Both the position numbers and the translations under genes were made by a program. A stretch of DNA of 64,000 nucleotides from JAWKTV01 sp041398905 (GTDB lineage: Bacteria; Planctomycetota; Planctomycetia; Planctomycetales; Planctomycetaceae), in the NCBI GenBank assembly GCA_041398905.1, contig JAWKTV010000001.1, positions 1 to 64,000 on the forward strand. Direction: 5' to 3'. Below the pieces are notes generated by a model that saw only the letters and a list, made by a program, of their open reading frames with translations, was not told the DNA's origin and made no database searches. Below are positions 9,440 to 19,268 of this stretch, one piece after another; positions within the stretch are counted from its first letter, which is position 1; each line of letters opens with the position of its first letter.

Positions 9440-9730
9440 GTCACGCCCGTTTGCTGTGGTTTGTCACTTGACCGTGCCACAATCCAAGCCATCGGTCAAG
9501 CAGCTTTCGACCGCCCCTGATTCTGAATAGATGGCACAGCGGTGACATCCGCCACTCATTAAAGGCGTGCCTGTTCGGAATCAAAGTGGCTACACCGTCC
9601 CTAATACGGCACGGTGACTTCCGGGACGACTCATCTTTTGGGACAAGGTTTTGAGACGAGGACGCCGGAGCAAAACCCGTCAGCGAATCACCGTCCCAGA
9701 AACGGTCGTTTCTGGAACGTTGTACTACGC
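9440..9730. other. Intergenic region with a perfect hairpin
   Basis: About 290 bases without a supported gene between the antitoxin start and the ankyrin gene stop. It contains a perfect 9-bp inverted repeat with a 2-base loop at 9696-9715 (CCAGAAACG / CGTTTCTGG), just beyond the ankyrin gene's end. There is no following T-run, so it is only a possible terminator or protein site. The antitoxin promoter should also lie here. Confidence 0.5.
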
Positions 9731-10795
9731 TCAGCCAACCTGATTAGTACTCCTGGAGTTTGCATTCAGGTCCAGTGTGCGCGGAGCAACAATCGCAAGC
9801 TCTTCACCTGTGGCCTTACGTCCCGTTGAGGATGTCTCAATCACATGTGTCATCGCATCCAGAATCGCCTCTTGTTTTTCAGAGGAAAAAAAGCCCTGGA
9901 TACTCGAAAGATGCTGAAGCGGCTGTTGTGCCATCTTTATCCTTTTCGCCCAGTTTAGCGCTGACTTTATCAGCAGAATAGCGGTATCTGCGTCTGTCAC
10001 AAAATGCAGAGGCGTCTTGCCGTCTTTGGTTTTCATATTCACATCTGCTCCAGCTGCGATCAACGATTTTGCTATATCTACTGCAGCAGCAGCACGACTA
10101 TACTTTACCGTATGATGTAATGGCGCCTCTCCGTTCTCATCAACTGCATTCACATCAGCACCAGCCTTGAGCAGAACTTCGGCGGCCTTAGCGGTAGTTA
10201 CATAATGAAGTGGAGTGGCATTACAGCAGTCCCTCGCATTCACATCGGCACCTGCAGCGATAAGCATCTCGGCAACATCCCCTCGAACATAGAGATGCAA
10301 GGGAGTCTGGTCGTTTGCGTCGCGAGCCATAACATTGGCTCCAGCCTTAATCAGTGCAGCTGTGGCTGCCGGGCTATCGACTGTCATTAACGGCGTGCGC
10401 TTGTAATCATTGGAGGTTATTTGATTGGGGTCGGCACCGGCCTTTACGAGTGCCTCAACCTTTTCTTTGGTAACTGCTTTATGTAAAGGCGTTTCCCCAG
10501 ACCCATCTACGTAATTATAATCTGCGCCGCTGTTGATGAGAAATCGTAGAACGACAGGATCATTCACAACCCTAATTGGACGAGCATACCCATATTCCTC
10601 ATTGAGGGGGCTGTTGACAAGATCGGGATTCTCCAGAATCTCCTTAGCAATTCTCTGTGTATCGAGCGGAGCTCCCGCTGTGGGCGGCGTAAACACTACT
10701 GTTGCAAGGCGTCGCAAACGCTCGGCCTCAGGAGTATCTGGGCCATCGAGAGATGGACGCTCGGCAGGAGGCGAAGGGTAAACTCTGAGTGGCAT
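9731..10795 (-). CDS. Ankyrin-repeat protein
   Basis: A 354-residue protein with about six ankyrin repeats over residues ~85-275, each showing the TPLH ... AGADVN signature (for example GETPLHKAVTKEKVEAL and NATPLHYVTTAKAAEVLL). AGGAG lies upstream of the ATG. There is no signal peptide and no enzymatic domain, so it is probably a protein-binding scaffold or inhibitor. The DNA is visibly more AT-rich than its neighbours, suggesting recent acquisition. The C-terminal ~70 residues after the repeats are unassigned. Confidence 0.9.
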   Translation of the reverse strand: MPLRVYPSPPAERPSLDGPDTPEAERLRRLATVVFTPPTAGAPLDTQRIAKEILENPDLVNSPLNEEYGYARPIRVVNDPVVLRFLINSGADYNYVDGSGETPLHKAVTKEKVEALVKAGADPNQITSNDYKRTPLMTVDSPAATAALIKAGANVMARDANDQTPLHLYVRGDVAEMLIAAGADVNARDCCNATPLHYVTTAKAAEVLLKAGADVNAVDENGEAPLHHTVKYSRAAAAVDIAKSLIAAGADVNMKTKDGKTPLHFVTDADTAILLIKSALNWAKRIKMAQQPLQHLSSIQGFFSSEKQEAILDAMTHVIETSSTGRKATGEELAIVAPRTLDLNANSRSTNQVG

Positions 10796-11548
10796 AAGTA
10801 CTCCTGTAACTGCGGTTAGTGTAGATATCGCAAGTCCATAATGACTGAGAAATATTTCGAAATAGTGAACCGGCGGTTACATTTTCATGACAATTGCGCC
10901 GCAGAAGACGCACACTTGGTTTAAGGCACCGCTCTTTGAATCTACGCATAGACAGCAAATCCAACACGTTATGAAAGCGACGCCCCCCCGGCCCTGCCGT
11001 CGCGTGACTTCAGGCTCGCTGTTCGCTCGGTTCTCTCCGAGGAACGGCTGACGCCCCTTCCGGCCCGCTGGTGCAGAAGTCAATCTCGCTGCGGATTCAG
11101 TGAGTTGCGACGACATGACGGTTCATGCGGAGCGTCGTCTTCGCCGGAGCAAACGCGAGTCCGCAGTTTGTACCGTCTTCGACTCTGCGCCCCGTAGAGG
11201 CCGCCGAAGCGGTCATTCGCTGTTCGCTCCATCACCGTTCGGCAGCCAGCCGTCGTCTCTGCAACTCACTGAATCCTGCGCTCGGGCATTGGATGCCTGA
11301 CGGCAACGACTCGCTTCGATTTGGGGGGCTGCCTGCCCCCGTTCCGTCAAGGCTCGGGGCCACGCGACCGTCGCGGGTTCCTCCCCAATCTTCCGCGCTC
11401 GTGCCTCGCTTGTGCAGACCGGGTGCCCCTCCACTTTGGTCGGCCTTGACTGACCTCCCCCGGTGCTTTGGGTCTTCGTTCCCTTCGCCCAAAAGCATGA
11501 GCTTTTTGCTCAGGGGAACTTCCATTCTTCAAGCCAAGGGGACAACCA
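10796..11548. other. Long leader upstream of ardC
   Basis: About 750 bases without a supported gene. The left ~100 bases should hold the ankyrin promoter. From ~10980 to 11548 the DNA is GC-rich with pyrimidine-heavy runs (for example the C7 run near 10985, and GGGGGGCTGCCTGCCCCC near 11322, which can form a hairpin). It leads directly to the ArdC start with AAGGGGA upstream. All ORFs here read as noise. A structured leader, small RNA or transfer-related site is possible. Confidence 0.4.
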
Positions 11549-12463
11549 ATGACCACTGCCACCGAACCAACCAAGACCGCCCGCGTTGACGTTTACACTC
11601 GCGTCACCAATCGCATCATTGAAGAGCTTGAGCGAGGCACACGGCCTTGGCTCAAGCCCTGGAACGCGGAACACGCCGCCGGACGCATCACGCGACCTTT
11701 GCGGCACAACGGCCAGGCCTACAAGGGAATCAACATTCTCATGTTGTGGGCATCGGCTGAGCTTCAGGGCTTTGTGTCCCCGTTCTGGCTGACCTTCCAG
11801 CAAGCGAAGGAACTGGGCGGACACGTCAAGAAAGGCGAGCATGGCTCACCGGTCGTCTACGCTTCGACTTTCAAGAAGACCGAGACCAGCGACGACGGAC
11901 AGGAGACCGAGGCCGAGATTCCCTTCCTCAAGGAATACACGGTTTTCTGTGCCGATCAGTGCGAAGGCCTGCCGCCGCACTTCTACCAGATGGCCACGCC
12001 CCCGGCCGAGAAGCTGGAACGCATCGACCGGGCGGAAGAGTTCTTCGCCAACACCAAGGCCGACATCCGCACGGGCGGGAATCGTGCCTATTACGCGATC
12101 GAGGCCGACTATGTCCGGATGCCGCCCTTCGAGACCTTCCGCGATGCCGAATCGCACGCCGCCACGCTCGCCCACGAGCTGACACACTGGACGCGGCACG
12201 AAACCCGCCTCAATCGGGAGTTCGGCCGCAAACGCTGGGGCGACGAAGGCTACGCGATGGAAGAACTGGTCGCCGAGCTGGGATCGGCATTCCTGTGTGC
12301 TGACCTGCAGATCACGCCCGAGGTTCGCGAAGACCACGCCAGCTATATCGAATCCTGGCTCAAGGTTCTGAAGGACGACAAGCGGGCGGTTTTCTCCGCC
12401 GCTTCGCACGCCTCCAGGGCGGTTGACTTCCTGCACGGCTTGCAGCCGCAACCCGCCGCCTGA
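11549..12463 (+). CDS. ardC: ArdC-like antirestriction protein
   Basis: A 304-residue protein with the two ArdC parts. The N-terminal ssDNA-binding domain (VTNRIIEELERGTRPWLKPW, then YKGINILMLW) occupies about residues 15-140. A zinc metallopeptidase domain follows with HELTH at residues 209-213 and a downstream ME-EL-VAELG helix at ~238-245. ArdC proteins bind incoming single-stranded plasmid DNA and protect it from host restriction during conjugation. Its place on a MobF plasmid fits early expression in the recipient. Full length, no frame breaks. Confidence 0.92.
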   Translation: MTTATEPTKTARVDVYTRVTNRIIEELERGTRPWLKPWNAEHAAGRITRPLRHNGQAYKGINILMLWASAELQGFVSPFWLTFQQAKELGGHVKKGEHGSPVVYASTFKKTETSDDGQETEAEIPFLKEYTVFCADQCEGLPPHFYQMATPPAEKLERIDRAEEFFANTKADIRTGGNRAYYAIEADYVRMPPFETFRDAESHAATLAHELTHWTRHETRLNREFGRKRWGDEGYAMEELVAELGSAFLCADLQITPEVREDHASYIESWLKVLKDDKRAVFSAASHASRAVDFLHGLQPQPAA

Positions 12464-12544
12464 TCGGCCGGACTCATGACCCGCCCGCCGGGATCACCTG
12501 GCGGGCGGATTCTTCCCGCTCATTCTTACATTGGAGCTTTCCAC

Positions 12545-12901
12545 ATGGACCCCAACCAGACGTTTCTCGACATGTTCGAGGCGATGAAATCCCAGGACTT
12601 CGAGACCGCCCGAGAGCTTGCCCTCGCCCTCAAAGGCTGGTTTGCCAAGGGCGGATTCTATCCGCACCAGTTCACGCGAGAGGCAATGCATGCCTATATC
12701 GCCTCCGTCCTGAGACGGACCGCCTGTTATGGCCCCGATCCGGTCTTCTCCCTGACCTGCCGCCACTGTGACGCAGGCCAGGAGATCGAGACCGAAGAAC
12801 AGGCCATCTCAGAAGGCTGGAGCGAAATCGAACCCGCCTTCGCCCTGGCCGAGGCGAATTTCTGCGGACTCTGTCCCGACTGCAAACCACTGGAAGACTG
12901 A
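12545..12901 (+). CDS. Small plasmid protein with C-terminal CxxC pairs
   Basis: A 118-residue protein starting MDPNQTFLDMFEAMKSQDF. The C-terminal third has two cysteine pairs, LTCRHCDAG and FCGLCPDCK, suggesting a zinc-binding site. The N-terminal part is helical. It lies 80 nt downstream of ardC on the same strand and may be co-expressed with it. Family not recognised. Confidence 0.65.
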   Translation: MDPNQTFLDMFEAMKSQDFETARELALALKGWFAKGGFYPHQFTREAMHAYIASVLRRTACYGPDPVFSLTCRHCDAGQEIETEEQAISEGWSEIEPAFALAEANFCGLCPDCKPLED

Positions 12902-12936
12902 CCCCTCACCCCTGTTCCCAAGAAGGAGCCGACACC

Positions 12937-13152
12937 ATGCACATCGAGATTCACGCCGTCACTGTTACCACCCACTGCAACCCCCGCAATGGCGACCAGG
13001 TCGAGGACCAGCGGCACGCCACGACCTACCGAGTTGACCTGGCCCAGCTCGCCGGACTGCTCCGCCCCCTGGCGGAACTGATCCTAACGCCGGCCGAGAA
13101 GACCAACGGCCACAACGGCAACGGGACTTTCCGCGTCCCCTCGCACCATTAA
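12937..13152 (+). CDS. Small plasmid protein
   Basis: A 71-residue protein starting MHIEIHAVTVTTHCNPRNGD, with AAGGAG upstream. The middle (VDLAQLAGLLRPLAELIL) is a likely amphipathic helix; the C-terminus is Asn/Gly/His-rich. It follows the gene at 12545 by 35 nt in what looks like one operon with ardC. No family recognised. Confidence 0.55.
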   Translation: MHIEIHAVTVTTHCNPRNGDQVEDQRHATTYRVDLAQLAGLLRPLAELILTPAEKTNGHNGNGTFRVPSHH

Positions 13153-13279
13153 CCCGTTGTGTTGCAGCGTGAAATGTCGCCGCCCGGCGGGTTGAACCCG
13201 CCGGGCGGCTCTTCTTTTGCTTCAAACGCCAGACATCCATGTCGCGTTTCGCCCGCCGTCCGTGGCGGGCGTTGCGAGA

Positions 13280-13601
13280 TCAGATTTCCTCGCGTGTGAT
13301 TGCATCCCGCGAACTATGCCACACCCGCAGAATCTGAACCGTCTTGCCCGCGATCCGAAAGAGCAGGCGATACTTGTAGCGCCCGACGCCCCACCAGCAA
13401 CTCGCGGATTTCCTCGCCCAGGTCTTCGGATTCCACTGCCAGGGAACACCGCTCTGGATGCTGTTCCAGCGTGTCGAGCTTGGCCATCAACTGGGCGAAC
13501 CATCGTCCGCCTGCGTCTGTCGCCCGCTGGTCGGAAAACCACTTCAGGACCGATTCGACATCCGCTTCGGCCTTGTCAGTGAGCATCACCCGATACTGCA
13601 T
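13280..13601 (-). CDS. ParE/RelE-type toxin (frameshifted)
   Basis: About 106 residues starting MQYRVMLTDKAEADVESVL, followed by WFAQLMAKLDTLEQHPERC, the RelE/ParE N-terminal pattern. After a frame change near 13385 the C-terminus reads YKYRLLFRIAGKTVQILRVWH, the expected strand pair ending in the RVWH motif. Toxins of this fold cleave ribosome-bound mRNA or inhibit gyrase; which applies is not determined. The ATG lies 1 nt after the antitoxin stop, a normal antitoxin-first order. Confidence 0.82.
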
Positions 13602-13602
13602 G

Positions 13603-13911
13603 TCATTCGTCCGAAGTGGGGATTCCGTATTTCTTGGCCAGGGCTTTCAGGGCCTTGCGGGCCGGTTTTACCCGTCCCGCTTCCGCGTCGGCCAGGCCTT
13701 CGCGGATCGCGGCGACCGCCTCTTCCCGGTCGGCTTTCGCCGCCAGGTCCACCAGACGCTGATAGGCTGCCGCGTCCTGCACCACGACTTCCGCCTTGCC
13801 GTTCACCGTCAGCACGAGCGGCTCTCCGCTGGTGTGCAGCTGGCGCAGATAGTCCGCCGTCTGCCGCTTGAAGTTGGTCAGCGAGTCGATGCCGTTTTCG
13901 AGATTGAGCAT
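13603..13911 (-). CDS. Phd/YefM-type antitoxin
   Basis: About 102 residues from the ATG at 13911 (MLNLENGIDSLTNFKRQ); a start at 13929 is also possible. The N-terminal DNA-binding part continues as EPLVLTVNGKAEVVVQDAAA, the classic Phd/YefM strand. The helical C-terminus would neutralise the toxin encoded next to it. It overlaps the 3' end of the gene at 13878, so that gene's tail may hold the TA promoter. Confidence 0.88.
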   Translation of the reverse strand: MLNLENGIDSLTNFKRQTADYLRQLHTSGEPLVLTVNGKAEVVVQDAAAYQRLVDLAAKADREEAVAAIREGLADAEAGRVKPARKALKALAKKYGIPTSDE

Positions 13912-14384
13912 GCCAGGTTCCTTTCGCACTGAATTCGATGCGAATTCAATGTTACCAATTTACCGCTCCCGGCGCAAGACCGGTCACCACTCAATTTCCT
14001 CCACCAGCGTGCCGCGACCTGCGATTCCATGAACGTCGCTTCATCCGCCTCCTGTATCCACGGCACCCGGTGACGACACAGCCCCTGGAAGAGCCGAACG
14101 TTCGGCCGTAGTTCCTCATTCAGGTTGCGGCCCCGGATCGTAATTTTCTGGCCTCCCAGGCACAGGATGATCCCCTGTGACGGGTTGAACTCGACCTTGT
14201 CAAGCCAGGCGTATCCGACCGCCAGGATGTTGCCGTCCTTCTTACGCAGCTCAAGCATCACGGCCCGGTCGCGCACGCCGCGAAGCCAGCCGAAGACCCC
14301 AAGGTCATCGAGTTGCTCGGCCTCCGCCGTCTCCACATTGTCATTCGCCCGCGCGGCGATGCGTTGCAGCACACTATCGGTCAT
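13878..14384 (-). CDS. Conserved small protein downstream of the relaxase
   Basis: A 168-residue ORF whose first ~115 residues look real: FGWLRGVRDRAVMLELRKKD, then AWLDKVEFNPSQGIILCLGG and ITIRGRNLNEELRPN. These suggest a compact beta-rich domain. The last ~40 residues (SCAGSGKLVTLNSHRIQ onward) look like non-coding translation, so a missed frameshift or earlier stop is likely. Its ATG overlaps the relaxase stop, so the two are translationally coupled. Function unknown; an accessory role in mobilisation is a guess. Confidence 0.55.
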   Translation of the reverse strand: MTDSVLQRIAARANDNVETAEAEQLDDLGVFGWLRGVRDRAVMLELRKKDGNILAVGYAWLDKVEFNPSQGIILCLGGQKITIRGRNLNEELRPNVRLFQGLCRHRVPWIQEADEATFMESQVAARWWRKLSGDRSCAGSGKLVTLNSHRIQCERNLACSISKTASTR

Positions 14385-17003
14385 AGATCATCTCCTTCTC
14401 TTGCTGCGGCCGGTAATCGCCAGCCACAGTCTGCAATTCGCGGCGCTGGATCGCCGCCCCCTTCTCCCGCCAATCCGCTCCTGTCAGCAGTTCGGTCGCC
14501 GTCAACCGGTCGTCACCTTTCGAGACCGCCGCCAGCAAATCGTCTTTGCTGTCGGTGTAGATCGTGGCCTGTTTCTTCCCGCGCGAGACCGACACGTAAA
14601 ACTGCTCTCGCGACGACGCCGGGAAGCTGTCGGCCGACTGGCCGATCAACACGCGGTCCACGCTCTTGCCCTGGCTGGAATGGCTGGTCACACAATAGCC
14701 GTAGGCCAGGTGCCCGTAATCCTTCGCGACCTTCCAGCCATTCTCCAGCAGGAGATTCCCGGACGTGTCGAAGCCTTCGATCCGGTGCAGGTCGCCATTA
14801 TTCAGGCGATGCTTGCCGTCGGCCGTGCGGCCGTTCTGGGTGATTCGCACCATGTCGCCGGGAGACAGCGAAATCTCCGCCGGATGGAATACCTGGAACC
14901 GCGCTGCCTGATCGGTCGGCAGTTGTCCCAACCCAATTTCTATGCGGTCCCCCTTGGTGAATCCCTTGGCGTTCTGGTGAAACACCAGCACGTCGCCCGG
15001 CACATAGTTCACCGCGTCCTGCCGCTCCGCCTGCGTCAGGTTCGTGTTCTCCAGTGACAGGATTTTGCGTTCTTCCCCCCCCAGCAGGTTCGCCTGCCGC
15101 AGTCTGTCGCGGACTTCCCGAGTGATCCGCTCCCCCTCGATATGGGTCGGGGAAACGACCAGCGTATCGACTCCTGAAGCGACAGATTCGACATAGTCGG
15201 CCGCCATCGCCTTGTAACGTTCCGCCGTCCCCACCTCCCGAATCCAGCCCAGTTGCGACAACTGGTGAAAGCCCTCCCTCGTCCGCCCATCCGCCAGCGA
15301 CTGCACCGCCTGCTTGTAATCTCCCTGCTGCCGCTGGATTTCCCGGATTTCCGCCGGAGCAAGCCCGGCATCTTCCTCCAGCAGCCGCAACGCGGCACCG
15401 CGCTCCACCGAGCCATGTTGCCGCCGGTCGCCGGAGAGGATGACACGGTTATCATACTGCCGGGCCAACTCAAAGACCTGCGCCATTGTCTTCGAGCCAA
15501 GCAGCCCGGCTTCGTCGATCCACAGAACCTGCCCCTTCGTCTCCGTCTGGAGTTTCGTGTCCACCAGCAGCCGGGCCACCGTTTCAGCCCGTTCAAAGGC
15601 GTCTTTCTTAAGCACGTCCCTCGCCCCGGCCGAGGGCGCCAGCGTGAAGACTTGCGGCCCATTGGCTTCGATCCCCTCGACTGCTTCCCGCATCATCGTG
15701 GTTTTGCCCACACCGGCCGCACCACGAACCAGCGTCACCGCGTCCCGCGAGTCCAGCACATGGCGCACCGCCGCCTTCTGGTCGGCATTCAGCCACTCAC
15801 GGCTGATCTTGTGATTCTTCCGGCCCAGCCTGGCACGTGTACCGCGCCCCTGCCTGGCGAAGGCCACCATTCGCTTTTCCTCTGCAATCACACCACGCGT
15901 CGTGACCATTCGGCGTCCGTCCCGCTCAGCATGCACCAGGTCGGAACGCTCGGCCGCGTGTTCCACGGCATGTACCGAGCTTCGCCCCACCGACTGTTTC
16001 AGGGCGCGGGTTAATACGTCGCGCTCTGCCGCGACCGACTTGCGTTCAAACACATGCTCGACCGACAAGGCCAGTGCTTCCTTCGCCGCGTCCGGGTCTT
16101 CCTCCCACGGGCGGCCGTCAACCTTGTCGATCACCGCCCGGATCGCCCGGAGTTCATCGTCCGACAGGCGCGACCGCCATTCCGTGGCCAATTGATCGAG
16201 CGTCAGATCCTTCTGCTTGTGCTCGCGGGTCTTCGCCCCCAGTTCCGACTTCACCGCCGGATCGAGCAGCCCCTGGCGTCGGGCCTCTTCTTCGATCATG
16301 GCCGTGCGACGGGAAAACTTGTCCGTCGATGACTGATCGATTCCGGCCAACTCCCAGCCGGTCCGCGTGCGTTGAACCTCCAGCCCGAGTTCGCCCAGAC
16401 GTTGCGCGAACCGCGAGTGGAACTTCGCCTCGAAATACGGAGCATCGCGTTTCAGGTCACTGAACTGCCCGGCCTTCCAGGCTCCCTCTTTGCCGTCCCA
16501 TGTCGTATTGAACACGAAGCAATGGGCATGCAGATGCGGATCGGGAATGCCATTCACCGGCCTGGCCGTGAAATGCACGAACTCGCCCCAGACCATGTTG
16601 CCGGTAATCCGGTCCTCATTCTTCCCCGACTTGCGGACGCGGGTTTTCATCTCCGCTTCCATGTCCTGCATCGTCTCGTCCACCGACTCGCGGAATGCAT
16701 CGAGCAGACGTTCGTCACGGGTCAGGCCATACAGCAGTGATACGCTCTTGGGCACATGGAAGTTGAAGTCATAGCCGACCCTGCGTTCGGCCTTACGGCA
16801 ACGTCAGCGGTTCACCTGTCTCAGGAAACCGATTATCGCACAGCGCATCCCAGTCTTCCTGGCGGACTCGTCCTCAAGCCCAGACGCTTCGCCCCCTCGC
16901 CTTTCCATTGCCCGGCGAGTTCCTGGCCTTCGGTGTAATAGTCCGCCGTGCTGTAATAGCTCTTCGCACCAGACGGAGATGTGTTCTGGATGATCCGCAG
17001 CAT
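14374..17003 (-). CDS. MobF (TrwC/TraI-like) relaxase-helicase, frameshifted
   Basis: Conjugative relaxase that nicks oriT and unwinds the plasmid. The true N-terminus at 17003 reads MLRIIQNTSPSGAKSYYSTA, with the paired catalytic tyrosines, then ELAGQWKGEGAKRLGL. The metal-binding motif is PDPHLHAHCFVFN. The helicase domain has Walker A VRGAAGVGKTTM, then VLWIDEAGLLG and ILSGDRRQHGS. A C-terminal UvrD-like motif (AYGYCVTSHSSQGKS) follows. The frame changes near 16840 and 16790; from 16755 to the end it is one open frame of 793 codons. Total ~870 residues, normal for compact MobF proteins. Confidence 0.92.
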
Positions 17004-17503
17004 CGTTCATCTTATCCCGTGAATCGCTGCCAAATGGTTAATGACGGTTAACCCCTTGATCTGTGATTCCTTCGCTGAATACCGGCAACTCTTGCCCACA
17101 GGTTTCGTATTCCTGGCGGCACTGGCGATCAACGCAGCAAGTTGCCATGAGGTTCATTCAAGCCGACATGAAATCGCTGTCAGTGTGAGCCAGGCACAGC
17201 TGGATCAGCCCCATCCCTAAACCCCACCGGCGCGCAACCGGTTTCGCGGGCACGAGAGCTTGGTTCGTGTTGATCGCATTCAACATGAATCTCGCTTCTT
17301 CATTCTCACCGGCCGCCACCGCTGCCTTATCCCTGGCACGCTAAAGCCGCCGCCGGGCCGCGCAAGCTGCCAAGGCCGCTTTCAAAGGAAGCCTTCGGCC
17401 TTTCGCTTGCCCGGTGTGCTGCGCCCCGGACTGAACCGGCTTTGAATCGCGGTGCCAGAAGGCCGCGATGGTCGCGGCCGGAACTCAAAGGAAGGAGATC
17501 ACC
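17004..17503. other. Intergenic region beside relaxase; oriT candidate
   Basis: About 500 bases between the divergent relaxase and small-gene starts. There is no supported gene. A palindrome GGTTAACC sits at 17046-17053 with a preceding GGTTAA direct repeat, about 45 bases from the relaxase start. The rest is GC-rich with several short inverted repeats (for example around 17230-17250). Origins of transfer commonly lie next to the relaxase gene, so this is the best place to seek the nic site; no nic consensus is recognised. Confidence 0.35.
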
Positions 17504-17706
17504 ATGTCAGAAGGCAACACCACGGCGAGCAAATCCCCGAGCCATACCGCGTACCAGGTCCGCGACCGCGGGGAAAGAAGGGCTTCTGGACCCGCATCGG
17601 CAGTGCCTGGGCACATGCCGACGGCAGCGGCTTCAACATCCAGCTCGAATGCATCCCCCTCGACGGACGCATCACGCTGCGAGTCGCCAGCGAGAAGAAG
17701 GAATAG
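17504..17706 (+). CDS. Small plasmid protein (frameshifted)
   Basis: Starts MSEGNTTASKSPSHTAYQVR, with GGAAGGAG upstream. After a one-base frame change in the GGGGAAAG run near 17568 it continues KKGFWTRIGSAWAHADG, then FNIQLECIPLDGRITLRV, ending EKKE. That second part resembles small plasmid proteins of unknown function that begin with a charged linker and end in a beta-hairpin. It heads the rightward run of accessory genes. Confidence 0.6.
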
Positions 17707-17760
17707 CGGATCAACCGGGCGGGCAGGATGCCCGCCCATCCAATCGAAAGGAATCACATC

Positions 17761-18131
17761 ATGGGATTAGACATGTACCTCACCGGAGAACGCAGCTTCG
17801 CACGACAGAAATACGACGAGCCAGGTCTCATCGGCGAACGCTACCGCCTCGGTTACTGGCGAAAGCACCCGAACCTGCACGGGCACATCGTCCAGGAGTT
17901 CGCCGATGGCGAAGACGATTGCCACGAAATCTCGCTTACGCAGGATGATCTGCTGGCCATCATCGAGGCAATCGAGAACAACCGGCTTCCCGTCACCAGC
18001 GGGTTTTCTTCGGTGCATCCGACGGAAGCGAGAAGGAGCGAGACCTCCAAATCTTCAGGGATGCCGTCACGTGGCTCGAAACCCCTGACGAACAGGCCTG
18101 GCGGTTCATCTCCTATCAGGCCAGTTGGTAA
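17761..18131 (+). CDS. Small protein of the MGLDMYL family (frameshifted)
   Basis: Begins MGLDMYLTGERSFARQ, a recognisable N-terminus shared by small phage and plasmid proteins of unknown function, followed by YWRKHPNLHGHIVQEF and DDLLAIIEAIENNRLP. A frame change near 18010 leads to FRDAVTWLETPDEQAWRFIS and a stop at 18131. About 123 residues in all. GAAAGGAA lies upstream. Function unknown. Confidence 0.65.
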
Positions 18132-18142
18132 GGGAGGTCGCC

Positions 18143-18472
18143 ATGAAATCACCAATGAAGTCCCTCATTTCCAAGCGACTTTTCATGATTCGTCGCGGAA
18201 CCGACGGCGTCGACAAAACCTTCGACGTGGTTTATCGCGAGAACGGCACCATCGTCGCTTCGTTTCACTACTGGTATGCCAAGGCCGAGGCCAGACGCCA
18301 AGCCCGGCAACTTACGGCGGCTCTCAATGCCTTCTATCGCAACGGCGGCTTGCTTCACCTGAGTGGGTTCCTCAGGACACACCGCATGTTGCATGAACAA
18401 TTCTGCGAACTGATCACGCACGCTCCGGCCGACCCGGCCAGCGTCGCCTCAAAGGACAGGAGGTTCGCATGA
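18143..18472 (+). CDS. Small plasmid protein, unknown
   Basis: About 109 residues from the ATG at 18143 with AGGGAGG upstream. It is basic, with a beta-rich start (FMIRRGTDGVDKTFDVVYRE) and a helical middle (AKAEARRQARQLTAALNAFY). Its end overlaps the next start (ATGA). It belongs to the tightly packed accessory operon at 17.5-20.8 kb. Family not recognised. Confidence 0.6.
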   Translation: MKSPMKSLISKRLFMIRRGTDGVDKTFDVVYRENGTIVASFHYWYAKAEARRQARQLTAALNAFYRNGGLLHLSGFLRTHRMLHEQFCELITHAPADPASVASKDRRFA

Positions 18473-18750
18473 TAATCATCGTCACCAATCCGAAGTTCCC
18501 GCTCGGCCAGATCGTTATCACGGCCAACGCCAGGCAAACACTGACCGACGACGAGGTCAATGAAGGCATTCGCCGTCATTCATCCGGCGACTGGGGCACG
18601 ATTTGCCCCGATGACGCGGCCATGAACGACGAGGGCTTGCAGACCGGAAGCCGGGTTATGTCCGCCTACGGAAGTGGCAACCGCATCTTCTGGATCATCA
18701 CCGAGGCCGACCGTTCGGTGACCACGATCCTGCTCCCTCAAGACTACTGA
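18469..18750 (+). CDS. Small conserved plasmid protein
   Basis: A 93-residue protein reading LGQIVITANARQTLTDDEV, then HSSGDWGTICPDDAAMNDEG and GNRIFWIITEADRSVTTILL. This pattern (a short beta strand, GDWG, then a strand ending in an LPxDY tail) recurs in small plasmid proteins of unknown function. The start overlaps the previous stop. Full length. Confidence 0.7.
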   Translation: MIIIVTNPKFPLGQIVITANARQTLTDDEVNEGIRRHSSGDWGTICPDDAAMNDEGLQTGSRVMSAYGSGNRIFWIITEADRSVTTILLPQDY

Positions 18751-18761
18751 GGGAGGCCGCC

Positions 18762-19268
18762 ATGAAACTCACCATCACAGAGATTCAGCGTCATCGCAAC
18801 GGCATCAGTGGCGCACCATTCCACGCCGTGACCTTCCGGGATCGCGAACACGGACCGATGTTCGCCGTCGTCTTCGAGCAGCCGCACCATGTGGCGGTCT
18901 TCCAACTCGAAAAGCTGGCTTCAGGCGACATTCTCTTCGGATCGAATTCCTGGCGCGGCGACCAGTTCGGGCCGTTCCTGCGGTCCGCCATCGACCTCCA
19001 CGAAGAGATGGAAGGCTTCGCTCCGTTCGACGCCTACGAAATCTCGCCCTGCCTGCGGATCGAGGAACCAGATCGTCCAGGCCAGTTCTACTTCGAGCTA
19101 TGCGAGCCGCACGAAGCCCATGTCTGGACCCTCTACGGCCACATTCCCGGCGAGGGAGTCGAGGCCATCGGCGACTTCGCGACCCGTGAACAGGCCGAGG
19201 AAGTCTATGCCCGGATCACCGGGCAGCCCTACCAACCCCTACGCAACCAGAAAGGAGAACAATCATGA
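18762..19268 (+). CDS. Hypothetical plasmid protein
   Basis: A 168-residue protein starting MKLTITEIQRHRNGISGAPF, with GGGAGG upstream. It reads as a mixed alpha/beta soluble protein (FAVVFEQPHHVAVFQLEKL; VWTLYGHIPGEGVEAIGDFA). Its stop overlaps the next gene's ATG. No family recognised; it is part of the same operon-like run. Confidence 0.65.
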   Translation: MKLTITEIQRHRNGISGAPFHAVTFRDREHGPMFAVVFEQPHHVAVFQLEKLASGDILFGSNSWRGDQFGPFLRSAIDLHEEMEGFAPFDAYEISPCLRIEEPDRPGQFYFELCEPHEAHVWTLYGHIPGEGVEAIGDFATREQAEEVYARITGQPYQPLRNQKGEQS

